Shown in pieces: positions 38,462-47,933 of a stretch of 64,000 nt of DNA. This DNA comes from Agrobacterium vitis (GTDB lineage: Bacteria > Pseudomonadota > Alphaproteobacteria > Rhizobiales > Rhizobiaceae), in assembly GCF_013337045.2 (NCBI RefSeq), contig NZ_CP118259.1:3612001-3676000 (forward strand), given 5' to 3'. Position numbers and translations under genes: made by a program. Numbering within the stretch: the stretch's first letter is position 1; every line of letters begins with the position of its first letter. The notes under the pieces are model-generated. The model searched no databases, was not told the origin of the DNA, and saw nothing but the letters and a program-made list of their open reading frames with translations.

Positions 38462-39478
38462 ATGAGCCGCGAAACCCTGAAGACCATTTTTCACCCCTTT
38501 GTCACCGAAGCTGTTGCTCTTCCAGGCGAAGACGAACGCTTCCTGTTTCTCGGCGCTGAGGCTGGCTTCGTGAAGCCGGAAGGCTTTGGTGCCGAATTGA
38601 CCGTGGTCCAAGGTTTCCGACCCGATTTTCGCCGCCTGGAGGCAGCCCGTCAGTCGCCGGTTGCTGTTGTGGCAGGTGAGGATTATGACGGCGCGCTGGT
38701 TCTGGCTGGCAAGCACAAGGGTCTCAACGAAAACCGCGTCGCGGAAGCGCTGGCGCGTGTCCGGGCCGGTGGCGTCATCATTGTGGCCGGTGCCAAGGAA
38801 GACGGAATTCAGCCGCTGCGCAAACAGATCGACCGCCTTGGTCTTGAGCCGCAATCCCTGCCAAAGTATCACGGCATTGCCGTGTGGTTCACCGTACCTG
38901 ACGATAAGGCCGCCGCGATTGCCGCGCTCGCTTCCAAGCCGGTCATGGTCGAGGGCCGGTTTGAAACTTATGCCGGGCAGTTTTCCCATATGCATGCCGA
39001 TCCGGGTTCTGAACTGCTTGTCAGCCGGCTGCCGGAGGATTTCGATGGCAATGCCGCCGATTTTGGTGCGGGTTGGGGCTATCTGTCAGTGATGCTGGCC
39101 GAGAAAGCGCGGCGCACCAACCGTATCGACCTGTTCGAGGCCAATTACGATTCGCTGGAACAGGCGAAGAAGAATCTGGCCCGCAACTGCCCTAACCTGA
39201 CAGCACGGTTCTTCTGGCAAGATCTGGGTACTGAACCGCCCAAGGAAAAATACGATCTTGTTATCATGAACCCTCCCTTCCACGAAGGCCATGCGACGGA
39301 GCCGTCGATTGGAGAGGCAATGATCAAGGCAGCGGCGGATGCTTTGCGCGGCGGCGGCGATCTGCTGATGGTGGCCAATCGCGGTCTAGCCTATGAGCCA
39401 GTTCTGGGGGCCAATTTTCGTCAGCATGGCGAGACCTGCCGCAATGCCCGCTACAAGGTACTGTGGGCGAAGAAATAA
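38462..39478 (+). CDS. class I SAM methyltransferase, RsmC/RlmG-like
   Basis: 338 residues. An N-terminal non-catalytic domain (about 1-165) is followed by a catalytic Rossmann domain with AADFGAGWGYLSVMLAE as the SAM-binding loop, DLFEANYDSLEQAKKNL and the catalytic NPPFHEGH; the NPPF motif marks N-methylation of a guanine or adenine base. This fits RsmC (16S G1207) or RlmG. Short spacing is absent on both sides, so it is probably monocistronic. The exact rRNA target is not certain. Confidence 0.85.
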   Translation: MSRETLKTIFHPFVTEAVALPGEDERFLFLGAEAGFVKPEGFGAELTVVQGFRPDFRRLEAARQSPVAVVAGEDYDGALVLAGKHKGLNENRVAEALARVRAGGVIIVAGAKEDGIQPLRKQIDRLGLEPQSLPKYHGIAVWFTVPDDKAAAIAALASKPVMVEGRFETYAGQFSHMHADPGSELLVSRLPEDFDGNAADFGAGWGYLSVMLAEKARRTNRIDLFEANYDSLEQAKKNLARNCPNLTARFFWQDLGTEPPKEKYDLVIMNPPFHEGHATEPSIGEAMIKAAADALRGGGDLLMVANRGLAYEPVLGANFRQHGETCRNARYKVLWAKK

Positions 39479-39491
39479 GCCGAACGATTAC

Positions 39492-39530
39492 AAAAAAAAG
39501 GCGCCGGGAGAGATCCTGGCGCCTTTTTTA
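39492..39530 (+). terminator. bidirectional terminator between the methyltransferase gene and fabI
   Basis: AAAAAGGCGCCGGGA and its near complement TCCTGGCGCCTTTTT with A and T runs on the two sides, serving the convergent genes. Confidence 0.88.
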
Positions 39531-39551
39531 TTTGAACGTGAATTTCAGTGT

Positions 39552-40358
39552 CTATTCGGCGTCATTGCTGCGCAACACGCCCAAGGCTGGCAGTGACGTG
39601 ATGTTATAGCCACCATCGACGTAATGGATTTCGCCCGTCACGCATCTGGACAGATCCGACAACAGATAGAGCGCCGACCCGCCGATGTCCTCGATGGTGG
39701 GCGTGCGGCGCAGCGGCGCATTCTTCTGGTTCCAGCTGAAAATGGCGCGGGCATCGGAAATACCTGCACCGGCCAGTGTGCGCACCGGGCCAGCCGAAAG
39801 GGCGTTGACGCGAATGCCGCGCGGGCCGTAATCGCTGGCCAGATAGCGCATGGAGGATTCCAGTGCCGCCTTGGCAACGCCCATGACGTTGTAATTCGGA
39901 ATGACCCGTGTGGACCCGCCATAGGTGAGCGTCAGCAGCGATCCGCCATCCGTCATCAAGTCGGCTGCACGCCGGGCGATTTCCGTGAAGGAGAAGCAGG
40001 AAATCACCATGGTGCGGGTGAAATTTTCCCTCGATGTGTCGGCATAGAGGCCTTTGAGCTCATTCTTGTCGGAAAAGCCGATGGCATGAACGACAAAATC
40101 GAGCTTGCCCCAGCGCTCTCTAAGCGCGGCAAAGGTCGCATCAACAGAGGCCAGATCCTCGACATCACAAGGCAGAACAAGATCCGAGCCGAGCTGGGCA
40201 GCCAGCGGTTTGACGCGCTTGCCAAGTGCTTCACCCTGATAGGTGAAGGCCAGCTCGGCACCGGCGGAAGCGAGAGCCTGGGAAATGCCCCAGGCAATCG
40301 AGTGATTGTTCGCAACGCCCATGATGAGCCCGCGTTTACCTTGCATGGAAGCGATCAT
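39552..40358 (-). CDS. fabI: enoyl-[acyl-carrier-protein] reductase (NADH), FabI
   Basis: 268 residues, SDR fold. It reduces the trans-2 double bond in the last step of each elongation cycle. GVANNHSIAWGI at the N-terminus is the FabI-type cofactor loop, and the catalytic pair appears as Y-NVMGVA-K in the middle (Tyr-x6-Lys). The ATG at 40356-40358 (GGATAACAGCG upstream) is 5 bp after the fabB stop, so translation is likely coupled. It is last in the fabA-fabB-fabI operon. Rhizobia often have a second FabI; none is in this window. Confidence 0.95.
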   Translation of the reverse strand: MIASMQGKRGLIMGVANNHSIAWGISQALASAGAELAFTYQGEALGKRVKPLAAQLGSDLVLPCDVEDLASVDATFAALRERWGKLDFVVHAIGFSDKNELKGLYADTSRENFTRTMVISCFSFTEIARRAADLMTDGGSLLTLTYGGSTRVIPNYNVMGVAKAALESSMRYLASDYGPRGIRVNALSAGPVRTLAGAGISDARAIFSWNQKNAPLRRTPTIEDIGGSALYLLSDLSRCVTGEIHYVDGGYNITSLPALGVLRSNDAE

Positions 40359-40363
40359 CGCTG

Positions 40364-41587
40364 TTATCCGTTATGACGCTCGAACACCAGCGTCGCATTC
40401 GTTCCACCAAAACCAAAGGAATTGGACAGGACTGTGTCGATCTTGGCATTGTCGATCCGTTTGCGCACAACAGGCACGCCTTCGAATTCTGGATCGAGTT
40501 CGGTAATATGGGCACTTTCGCCAATAAAGCCTTCCTGCATCATCAGCAGGCCGTAGATCGATTCCTGCACGCCAGCCGCTCCCAGCGAATGGCCGGTCAG
40601 CGATTTGGTGGACTGAATCGGTGGGATTTTGTCACCGAAGACGCTGCGGATTGCGCCGATTTCCTTGCTGTCGCCGACGGGTGTCGATGTGCCGTGGGTG
40701 TTGATGTAATCCACATCACCCTTCACGGTTGAGAGCGCCTGGCGCATGCAGCGGATCGCGCCTTCGCCTGAAGGTGCGACCATATCGTAACCGTCCGACG
40801 TCGCGCCATAGCCGGTGAGTTCGGCATAGATTTTGGCACCACGCGCCTTGGCATGTTCCAGCTCTTCCAGAACCAGCACACCAGCGCCGCCAGCGATAAC
40901 GAAGCCATCGCGGTTGGTGTCATAGGCACGCGAAGCCAGAGCTGGCGTCTCGTTGTATTTGGTCGACATGGCACCCATGGCATCGAACAGGTCGGACATC
41001 GACCAATCAAGATCCTCATGGCCGCCTGCGAACATGATATCCTGCTTGCCCCATTGAATCATTTCAGCGGCATTGCCGATGCAATGGGCCGAGGTCGAGC
41101 AGGCCGACGAGATCGAGTAGTTGACGCCGTGGATCTTGAACCAGGTGGCAAGCGTCGCCGATGCGGTGGAAGACATTGCCTTTGGCACGGCGAACGGTCC
41201 GATGCGCTTCGGGCTTTTGTTCTGGCGGGTAATATCGGCCGCCTCGACGATTTGCCGGGTCGACGGACCGCCCGAGCCCATGATGATGCCGGTGCGCTCG
41301 TTGGCGGAATAATCCTTTTCCTCCAGGCCCGAATCGGCAATCGCCTGCTTCATCGCGACATGGTTCCAAGCGCCGCCCTGGGACAGGAAGCGCATGGCGC
41401 GCCGGTCGACAAGGTCGGTCGTGTCCAGCGAAGGCTGACCCCAGACCTGGCATTTGAAGCCATGCTCGGCAAAATCGGGAGAAAAGGAAATGCCGGACCT
41501 GGCGTCGCGGAGAGATGCCGTCACTTCCTCGGCATTATTGCCGATGGAGGACACAATGCCCAGACCCGTAACTACTACCCGTCTCAT
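40364..41587 (-). CDS. fabB: beta-ketoacyl-ACP synthase I
   Basis: 407 residues. Thiolase fold with the Cys-His-His triad visible: [12 protein letters not shown] (Cys), [11 protein letters not shown] and [12 protein letters not shown] (two His). With FabA it extends the cis-unsaturated C10 intermediate and so is needed for unsaturated fatty acids. [18 protein letters not shown] is taken as the start (41585-41587) over an in-frame start 33 codons upstream in the fabA gap. It lies 34 bp after fabA and 5 bp before fabI. Confidence 0.96.
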   Translation of the reverse strand: MRRVVVTGLGIVSSIGNNAEEVTASLRDARSGISFSPDFAEHGFKCQVWGQPSLDTTDLVDRRAMRFLSQGGAWNHVAMKQAIADSGLEEKDYSANERTGIIMGSGGPSTRQIVEAADITRQNKSPKRIGPFAVPKAMSSTASATLATWFKIHGVNYSISSACSTSAHCIGNAAEMIQWGKQDIMFAGGHEDLDWSMSDLFDAMGAMSTKYNETPALASRAYDTNRDGFVIAGGAGVLVLEELEHAKARGAKIYAELTGYGATSDGYDMVAPSGEGAIRCMRQALSTVKGDVDYINTHGTSTPVGDSKEIGAIRSVFGDKIPPIQSTKSLTGHSLGAAGVQESIYGLLMMQEGFIGESAHITELDPEFEGVPVVRKRIDNAKIDTVLSNSFGFGGTNATLVFERHNG

Positions 41588-41621
41588 GTAATCGACCTTT
41601 TGCTTGGTGGGGGTGATGCGC

Positions 41622-42137
41622 TCAGTCGGCCTTTTCCTTGAAAAGCCCGACACGCAGATCGGTTGCCTTGTAGATGACCTCGCCATCGGCCTTCATCCAG
41701 CCGTCGGCAATGCCCAGCACCAGACGTCCGCGCATGACGCGCTTGAAGTCGATGCCATATTCCACGAGTTTGGTGGATGGCGTAACCATGCCGGTGAATT
41801 TCACTTCGCCTGTCGAGATCGCCCGGCCCTTGCCGGGTTCGCCCAGCCAGCCGAGGTAAAAGCCGGTCAATTGCCACATGGCATCCAGGCCAAGGCATCC
41901 CGGCATCACCGGGTCACCCTGGAAATGGCAGGGGAAGAACCAGAGATCGGGGGTGATGTCGAATTCGGCGCGGATATAGCCCTTGTCATGCGGGCCGCCG
42001 GTTTCCGAAATATCGGTGATGCGATTGAACATCAGCATGGGCGGCAGCGGCAATTGCGCATTGCCCTGGCCGAACAGTTCACCCCGACCGCAGGCGAGAA
42101 TCTCGTCGTAATTATAGCTTGTTTGTTTTTCGTTCAT
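41622..42137 (-). CDS. fabA: 3-hydroxydecanoyl-ACP dehydratase/isomerase
   Basis: 171 residues, hot-dog fold, normal length for FabA. The active-site His sits in [24 protein letters not shown] and the Asp follows in the GLDAMWQ helix. It dehydrates 3-hydroxydecanoyl-ACP and isomerises the double bond to cis-3, the branch point for unsaturated fatty acids. It is first in fabA-fabB-fabI and divergent from irr with 307 bp between, an order shared by rhizobia. Confidence 0.97.
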   Translation of the reverse strand: MNEKQTSYNYDEILACGRGELFGQGNAQLPLPPMLMFNRITDISETGGPHDKGYIRAEFDITPDLWFFPCHFQGDPVMPGCLGLDAMWQLTGFYLGWLGEPGKGRAISTGEVKFTGMVTPSTKLVEYGIDFKRVMRGRLVLGIADGWMKADGEVIYKATDLRVGLFKEKAD

Positions 42138-42444
42138 CGGTCTTTCAATTCCCCCCTTCAGGCGTTCCGCTTAGGAGACTTAAAGCAAGATGGCGACGAA
42201 TTGAAGCCGATGCCAATTCATTCCAACGCTTTACGCAGTGTCGTATGGCCTCTGTCCTGGCCGCTTTCCGCCGACCGAATACAGGAAGCGTCCATACTCC
42301 ACCAGTGCTAAAATCGGTCAACTGCCTCAATATAAGGGCTTTCACTGGATTTACCCGCCGTCAAACTATTGAAAGCAGGCCCGTCAGCAGGTATATCAGT
42401 ACGATGATAGTGAGATTTCAAGGGACAATGCGGAGATCGCCGGT
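42138..42444. other. divergent fabA-irr promoter region
   Basis: 307 bp that must hold both promoters. I looked for a TTTAGAA-type Irr box and a TGA-N9-TCA-type RirA box and saw no convincing copy of either. No gene is present. Confidence 0.5.
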
Positions 42445-42861
42445 ATGATGGCGCAAGCCTCTAGGGACGTGGAAGCAAAACTGCGTCGGTCGGGTCTGCG
42501 GCCGACACGGCAGAGGGTTGCCTTGGCTTCGCTGTTGTTTGCCAAGGGCGATCGCCATCTGACCGTCGAGGAACTGCACGAAGAAGCGGTCGCTGCCGAC
42601 GTGCCCGTTTCTCTGGCCACGGTCTACAACACACTTCATCAGTTTACCGAGGCCGGCATGATCCGGGTTCTGGCGGTTGAGAGCAACAAGACCTATTTCG
42701 ATACCAATGTGTCGGATCACCACCACTTTTTTGTGGAGGGCCGCAACGAGGTTCTGGATATTCCGGTCAGCAATATCGAAATTGGCAACCTGCCTGCGCC
42801 GCCAGAAGGCATGGAAATTTCTCATGTCGACGTGGTGATCCGGCTGCGCCCCAAGGCTTGA
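42445..42861 (+). CDS. irr: iron response regulator Irr (Fur family)
   Basis: 138 residues. A winged helix DNA-binding domain (about 8-85, LRPTRQRVALASLLFAKGDRHLTVEELHEEA, VSLATVYNTLHQFTEAGMIRVL) is followed by a dimerisation domain with SDHHHFFVEGRNEVLDIPV; the HHH run is the Irr heme-responsive site. No N-terminal Cys-Pro heme motif is seen, as in most rhizobial Irr. Irr represses or activates iron and heme genes when iron is scarce. An Irr-like palindrome stands before mbfA at 49765 in this window. ATG at 42445 or 42448. Confidence 0.94.
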   Translation: MMAQASRDVEAKLRRSGLRPTRQRVALASLLFAKGDRHLTVEELHEEAVAADVPVSLATVYNTLHQFTEAGMIRVLAVESNKTYFDTNVSDHHHFFVEGRNEVLDIPVSNIEIGNLPAPPEGMEISHVDVVIRLRPKA

Positions 42862-42925
42862 TCTCCAGCCGTCCTGATCTCCAAGCCCGTTGTGGCGACC
42901 ATGACCGGCGCAAACCATATCCGTT

Positions 42926-43561
42926 TCACATCACGTCATCGGGATGTCGACCGGCCTGGTGCCCATATCTCGGAAATGTCCAGCCAAAATACAATGCGCC
43001 GCCGCGCACCATAAAGGCTGCCAGCACCCCACCTGCAGACGCCCAGTATAAGGGCGCAGCCAGCATGAAAGCCCCGGTAAACACGCAGGCACCGATCAAG
43101 GCTGCGGTGATGTAAATTTCCGGACGCAGCAGCACCGAAGGCTCATTGGCCAGCAGATCGCGCAACACGCCGCCCAGGGTGGCCGTCATCATGCCTGTGA
43201 CGATAGCGATGGTGGGCGAGCCGGTCGCTGCCATTCCCTTGGCCGCTCCCATCACGCAATAGGCGGAAAGCCCGATAGCATCGAGCCAGATCAGCAGCTT
43301 GTAGCGCGATTCCACCAGATGCGCGGTGAAGAACACCAGCACGCCGACAGCGCAGCAGATCAGAATATAGCTCGGGTTGACCACCCAGAACACCGGCAGG
43401 CGCCCAAGAATGATATCACGCACCGTGCCGCCGCCTGTACCGGTGACCGTGGCAAAAAACAGGAAGCCGATCAGATCCAGCTGTTTGCGGGAGGCGGCCA
43501 AAGCTCCGGTGGCGGCAAATAGCGCAACACCTGCATAATCCAGATAAAGAAGAAGCGACAT
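42926..43561 (-). CDS. trimeric intracellular cation channel (TRIC/UPF0126) family protein
   Basis: 211 residues, seven predicted membrane helices in two UPF0126 halves. Glycine-rich signatures GTGGGTVRDIILGRLPVFW (first half) and GMMTATLGGVLRDLLANEPSVLLRPEIY (second half) are seen. Prokaryotic TRIC proteins form homotrimeric, K+-permeable channels. The gene converges on irr with a 64-bp gap. Physiological role in bacteria is unsettled. Confidence 0.93.
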   Translation of the reverse strand: MSLLLYLDYAGVALFAATGALAASRKQLDLIGFLFFATVTGTGGGTVRDIILGRLPVFWVVNPSYILICCAVGVLVFFTAHLVESRYKLLIWLDAIGLSAYCVMGAAKGMAATGSPTIAIVTGMMTATLGGVLRDLLANEPSVLLRPEIYITAALIGACVFTGAFMLAAPLYWASAGGVLAAFMVRGGALYFGWTFPRYGHQAGRHPDDVM

Positions 43562-43863
43562 AGTGGCCCTGACGTTGCGATGATCTGCCGATAAATGGAC
43601 GCGAAATGAGCGGTGCTGGGGTGGATTCGCACTGTTTTACACTATCACGCCTTACCCAAGGCATAAGGATTCCCGGTTTCAATAAGCGCGCGCTCTTGCC
43701 TTTGCCAACCAAACGCTGCCAGTCGGGCCGTCGCAAACCGGATAGATGGCAAGGGCGGCACAAGCTGATTGCGCTATCGGGATCTTTGGCAGTGCGGATG
43801 GTCCGCAATGCGCTAGATTTTCGTTCTCGCCATAGGGCTGCAATCCTATCGAAGGTTCATGCC
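43562..43863. other. gap upstream of the secreted protein gene
   Basis: 302 bp. The reading frame of the following gene stays open back to 43606, but this stretch lacks a ribosome binding site and has no signal peptide; I treat it as non-coding promoter DNA for both divergent genes. Confidence 0.45.
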
Positions 43864-44334
43864 GTGAAATTGCTTTTTCGCCTGCTCCTGTGCCTGTTGT
43901 TGCCCCTGTCTGCCTCGGTTGCCCTGGCGCAACAGCAATTGGTCAGTGACCCGGAAATCTACGAGAAGGATCATTTCCGTAAGGTCTGCAAGACAGCTGA
44001 GTTCGATGACAACTACGTCACCCGGTTGGATATCAACAATGATGGCATTGTCGATGCGGTCGTCAACGAAGGCGCGCTGACCTGCGATGGCAAGCGCGGT
44101 CCCGACTGCGATTCCGAAGGCTGCCCCTATAATTTCTATGTCCAGGTCAAGGAAGGCGGCTATCTGATGATCGCCAGCGCCAAGATCTTTGGCTATGACT
44201 TCATCCAGCGTTACGGCAACAAGGTTTTCGTGCTGAAAATGCCGCCGCATTTCTGCGACCGCACCGATGGTCCGCAATGTGAAATGACAGTGCGGGTGCG
44301 CGGCGTGATGTTCGTGACGATCGTCAAGAAATAG
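43864..44334 (+). CDS. secreted hypothetical protein
   Basis: 156 residues. The GTG at 43864 begins a clean signal peptide (VKLLFRLLLCLLLPLSASVALA, cut before QQQL). The mature part has DINNDGIVDAVVNEGAL, a calcium-loop-like DxNxDGxxD, and about six Cys (e.g. TCDGKRGPDCDSEGCPY, CDRTDGPQCEM) that may form disulfides. It is probably periplasmic. I know no named family; similar proteins occur in rhizobia as hypotheticals. An imperfect inverted repeat at 44344-44386 follows the stop. Confidence 0.7.
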   Translation: MKLLFRLLLCLLLPLSASVALAQQQLVSDPEIYEKDHFRKVCKTAEFDDNYVTRLDINNDGIVDAVVNEGALTCDGKRGPDCDSEGCPYNFYVQVKEGGYLMIASAKIFGYDFIQRYGNKVFVLKMPPHFCDRTDGPQCEMTVRVRGVMFVTIVKK

Positions 44335-44343
44335 TCTGAGACG

Positions 44344-44386
44344 GCGACAGCATGGTGCATTCAGAAGGGTGCATCATGCTGTCGCA
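44344..44386 (+). terminator. inverted repeat after the secreted protein gene
   Basis: GCGACAGCATGGTGCA and TGCATCATGCTGTCGC pair with one mismatch. It lacks a clear T run and lies between convergent genes, so termination is only likely. Confidence 0.45.
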
Positions 44387-44415
44387 ACGTTTGTTTGAAC
44401 GCGATTGCGTTTGGG

Positions 44416-45795
44416 CTACGCCTTTGCCATGGAATGCGCACGCATACGATTATACTCGTCCTTGCTGATCGGCTTTGCCGTCTTGTTGCCCAGCTCATCG
44501 ATACTGATTCGATAGGTTTCCCGGGCAGAGAGTGCGGCCAGTGCTGAAATCACGGTAACGGCGAGCGTCCAGCAGCCGATGACAACAGGGATATTCAGCG
44601 ATCCGGGCGGTGCAACGGCGGTGAACAGGGCCGGGAACAGCGCCGTGATCGCGGTCCCGACATTCTGCGCGATAGCCATTGAAGAGACGCGGATGCGGCT
44701 CTGAAACAATTCCGGATAGAATGACGGGAAAACGGCGTTATATCCCTGATAGATCACACCCCACATCAACAGCGACATGACGATGGCCATCGGGACATTG
44801 TGAATGCTGATCGCATAGAGATAGCCAAACGACAAAGCGCCAGACAGCAATGCGCCGATGATGATCGGTGGCCTGCGGCCAATACGGTCGGAAAGGCCGC
44901 CGATAAAGGGAATGACCAGAACGGCAACAATATTGCCGAGAACCGGAATCCACAGGTAGACGTCCTTGCTGAAGCCGACACCGTAAGCTGGCTGCACGGC
45001 ATAGGCCGCGCCGAACACTGTTGTCACCGTTGGAATGACGTTCATAAGCGACATGCACATGACGCGGATGATATCGGCCCAGCCATGGCGGAAAGCCTCG
45101 ACAATGGGCGCTTTCGGGACCGAACCACTTTCGCTGGCGTTGATGAAGGTCGGTGTCTCCTCAACCAGACGGCGGATTACAAAGCCGACGATTACCACGA
45201 AGATCGACAGGAGGAAGGGAATACGCCAGCCCCAGCTGTTGAACGCTGCGGGTTCCATATAGTGGGCGAGCGGCAGAAACACGGCGGCAGCCAGAATCTG
45301 TCCCGCCTGGACGCCCTGAAGTGCGAAGGATGCGAAAAAGCCCCGTCGGCCGGTTGGTGCATGTTCCAGAATCATTGACGATGCACCCGAAATTTCACCG
45401 GCGACAGCAAAGCCCTGGATCAGGCGAAGCACGACCAGAAAAATCGGAGCCCAGATGCCGATTTGCGCGTAAGTGGGCAACAGGCCGACCATCAGTGTCG
45501 AAAAGCCCATGAGAAACAGGCAGGTCAGCATCATTTTTTTACGTCCGTAAACGTCGCCCATGTGACCCAGAACGAAGGCACCGATTGGGCGGCTGACATA
45601 GCCCACGCCATAGGTCGTCAGTGATGCGACGATTGCGGTTGTCGGATCTGCGGATGGAAAAAACAGCTGAGGAAAAACCAGCGCTGCGGCGGTGGCGTAA
45701 ATGAAGAAATCATAATATTCCAGCGCGGAGCCAATCCAGCCGCTGGCAGTGGCGACACGAGATTGTCTGTGCGCTTTTTCACGATCTAAGGACAT
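44416..45795 (-). CDS. MFS transporter, metabolite:H+ symporter type
   Basis: 459 residues, twelve predicted membrane helices. MHS-type signatures are SGWIGSALEYYDFFIYATAAALVFPQLFF at the N-terminus, GHMGDVYGRKKMM and FIGGLSDRIGRRPPII (motif A twice), and RRLVEETPTF in the central loop. The family (ProP, KgtP, shikimate permease) imports organic acids or betaines with protons. The substrate is unknown. GGGAGGG precedes the ATG by 7 bases. It stands alone, far from catabolic genes. Confidence 0.9.
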   Translation of the reverse strand: MSLDREKAHRQSRVATASGWIGSALEYYDFFIYATAAALVFPQLFFPSADPTTAIVASLTTYGVGYVSRPIGAFVLGHMGDVYGRKKMMLTCLFLMGFSTLMVGLLPTYAQIGIWAPIFLVVLRLIQGFAVAGEISGASSMILEHAPTGRRGFFASFALQGVQAGQILAAAVFLPLAHYMEPAAFNSWGWRIPFLLSIFVVIVGFVIRRLVEETPTFINASESGSVPKAPIVEAFRHGWADIIRVMCMSLMNVIPTVTTVFGAAYAVQPAYGVGFSKDVYLWIPVLGNIVAVLVIPFIGGLSDRIGRRPPIIIGALLSGALSFGYLYAISIHNVPMAIVMSLLMWGVIYQGYNAVFPSFYPELFQSRIRVSSMAIAQNVGTAITALFPALFTAVAPPGSLNIPVVIGCWTLAVTVISALAALSARETYRISIDELGNKTAKPISKDEYNRMRAHSMAKA

Positions 45796-46237
45796 ATCTG
45801 TTCCCTCCCAACAAGCATTTCATCAGTGGGATGAGGAAAAAGCCAAATTGCCAGCCCTCCGGTGACAATTCAATAAACGCAATTTTACCCACCAATGATA
45901 GTAGATTAATTTATTACAACCAAAATCCGGTCCGACCATAATAAGGTCAAAGCGGATGTACAACCCAAAAGCACCAATATCCTTCAGGCCAATGATGGAG
46001 CATCAAGCCGAATGCGTAATCGCGCGGGTCCTGGTTGCAATTGATTTTGAGTGGGTGACCGGGACGCTCGGATTATTGCTTGTGCCGCATCCCCGTTGGC
46101 AGAATAGGCAACTGTTAACAAGCGCTCTGATGGAGAAAACGCCAATTTTCAGAAAAATCGATTCGCTTATGGTTCAGCGCCAGAGGCATCTCACGGAACA
46201 GATCGCCGAGTACTCTAATCTTTACAGAGAGGGGGTT
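45796..46237. other. intergenic region between MFS gene and tRNA-Ala
   Basis: 442 bp, AT-rich in its first part (about 45860-45950). A 97-codon frame (45956-46249) runs antisense into the tRNA 3' end and looks like chance. Otherwise it holds the MFS promoter region and the 3' flank of the tRNA. Confidence 0.45.
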
Positions 46238-46313
<76 letters not shown>

Positions 46314-46417
46314 ATAAGGGTCCGACATTTGCCGGGTCCGGGAACCGTGTGAAGCAGTGCTTCGTTCGGTGTGGCGGCTTCATACGTGCTGCTTTTGCAC
46401 ATGACAAGCCAAAAAAT

Positions 46418-46452
46418 GCGCCCCCGGATGTTTTTTTGTCATCCGGGGGCGC
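46418..46452 (-). terminator. rho-independent terminator of the TIGR02300 gene
   Basis: Perfect 13-bp arms GCGCCCCCGGATG and CATCCGGGGGCGC; on the minus strand followed by ATTTTTTGG. It lies 12 bp past the stop. Confidence 0.88.
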
Positions 46453-46464
46453 AGAGCTGTTGAA

Positions 46465-46857
46465 TCAGACTTCGTCGTCGTCGCCGGTCACGCCGATAAT
46501 GCCGGACATGTCGTCGTCTTCGTCGTCTTCATCGGCTTCCAGGAAGGTGTCGTCATCGTCGTCGCCGATTTCGACATCGTCATCGCCGATATCAGGAATG
46601 TCGTCGCCACCGGCTGCATCGTCCGCGTCTTCCAGCGAAACCAGCTCGACATCGGTGTTCTCGGTATCGACTTCCGCGACCTCTTCCTCTTCAGCCTTTT
46701 CCATGATGGCGGCTACCGAGGTCTCTTCAAAGTAAGAGAGTGGCCAGGATTTCTTCGTATAGGGGGATACGACCGGATCATTGTTCAGATCGTAGAATTT
46801 CTTGCCGGTGTCGGGGCAAGTGCGTTTGGTTCCAAGTTCTGCCTTCGCCACTGTCAA
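46465..46857 (-). CDS. TIGR02300 (FYDLN acid domain) family protein
   Basis: 130 residues. The N-terminus MTVAKAELGTKRTCPDTGKKFYDLNNDPVVSPYTKKSWP is conserved, with a CPxTGKKFYDLN element that resembles half a zinc ribbon; from about residue 55 the chain is almost only Asp, Glu and Val/Ile, giving an extremely acidic, probably disordered tail. Found in nearly all Alphaproteobacteria; function unknown. It is divergent from cmk. Confidence 0.92.
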   Translation of the reverse strand: MTVAKAELGTKRTCPDTGKKFYDLNNDPVVSPYTKKSWPLSYFEETSVAAIMEKAEEEEVAEVDTENTDVELVSLEDADDAAGGDDIPDIGDDDVEIGDDDDDTFLEADEDDEDDDMSGIIGVTGDDDEV

Positions 46858-47111
46858 AGCCTCATGAAATCGTTGGAAAAGAGGGCATGCGCCAAGGACC
46901 CGGACCCGAAGGCCGGTCCAACTGTCGTCGGTCCCTTAATCGTTGTACTGGCTTCTGTCAAAGGCAAACTGGCTGGTTGATCCGCAGGCTTGCAGCTTTC
47001 GCGCCAGCTAGAGACCTGAATGGCCAGCGATGAAGCGGGGATGACCTGGGACCTCGGGTGTGCTACGGGGCCGTGCAACATGAGGTATGCAGACAGGAAG
47101 AGGATGGCTGT

Positions 47112-47765
47112 TTGACTGAGGTGACGGGAAACACGTTTGTAATCGCCATCGATGGTCCTGCGGCTGCCGGCAAGGGAACGCTGTCACGCCGCATCGCCGA
47201 CAGTTACGGCTTTCATCATCTGGACACCGGCCTGACCTACCGCGCCACGGCCAAGGCGCTTCTGGAAAAAGGCTTGCCGCTCGATAATGAGGCTGTTGCC
47301 GAGCAGGTGGCGCTGGGGCTCGATCTGGCCGGTCTGGACCGGGAGGTTCTGGCCAAGCACGATATCGGCGAGGCTGCCTCTAAGATCGCCGTCATGCCAG
47401 CCGTGCGCCGCGCTCTGGTCGAGGCGCAGCGACGGTTCGCGCTGAAAGCCCCCGGCACGGTGCTGGACGGGCGCGATATCGGCACCGTTGTCTGCCCGGA
47501 TGCGGCGGTCAAGCTCTATGTGACGGCCTCTCCGCAAGTGCGCGCCCGGCGCCGCTATGACGAGATTGTCGCCCATGGCGGTGTGGCCGATTATCCGGCG
47601 GTGTTTGAGGATGTGAAGCGGCGCGACGACCGCGACATGGGCCGCGCCGACAGTCCGTTGAAACCTGCTGAAGACGCGCACTTGCTAGATACGTCCGAAA
47701 TGAGTATAGAGGCGGCGTTTCAGGCTGCGCGTTCCTTGATCGATGCGGCATTGAAAAACAATTAG
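47112..47765 (+). CDS. cmk: cytidylate kinase
   Basis: About 217 residues. It phosphorylates CMP and dCMP. The P-loop is [15 protein letters not shown], the CMP-binding region [14 protein letters not shown] and [11 protein letters not shown], and the lid RARRRYDEI. The start is probably TTG at 47112 (GAGGATGGCTG upstream) or GTG at 47121; no ATG fits close to the P-loop. rpsA follows after 168 bp. In other rhizobia aroA lies directly upstream of cmk; here only 254 bp separate it from the divergent TIGR02300 gene and no aroA is seen. Confidence 0.96.
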   Translation: MTEVTGNTFVIAIDGPAAAGKGTLSRRIADSYGFHHLDTGLTYRATAKALLEKGLPLDNEAVAEQVALGLDLAGLDREVLAKHDIGEAASKIAVMPAVRRALVEAQRRFALKAPGTVLDGRDIGTVVCPDAAVKLYVTASPQVRARRRYDEIVAHGGVADYPAVFEDVKRRDDRDMGRADSPLKPAEDAHLLDTSEMSIEAAFQAARSLIDAALKNN

Positions 47766-47933
47766 CATGCATTCAGCAGACAGGACCGACGACCGGTTTT
47801 GTCTGGACCAGCCGAAACCAGCGTCCTTGCGCCGGGTTGTCCTTGTTATAAGGGCGGACGCGGGATCGGCCGTTATCAACACCAACCCACCGGCGCACTG
47901 CGCATTCCCAAGGGGATGCGATTAGGAGATTTC

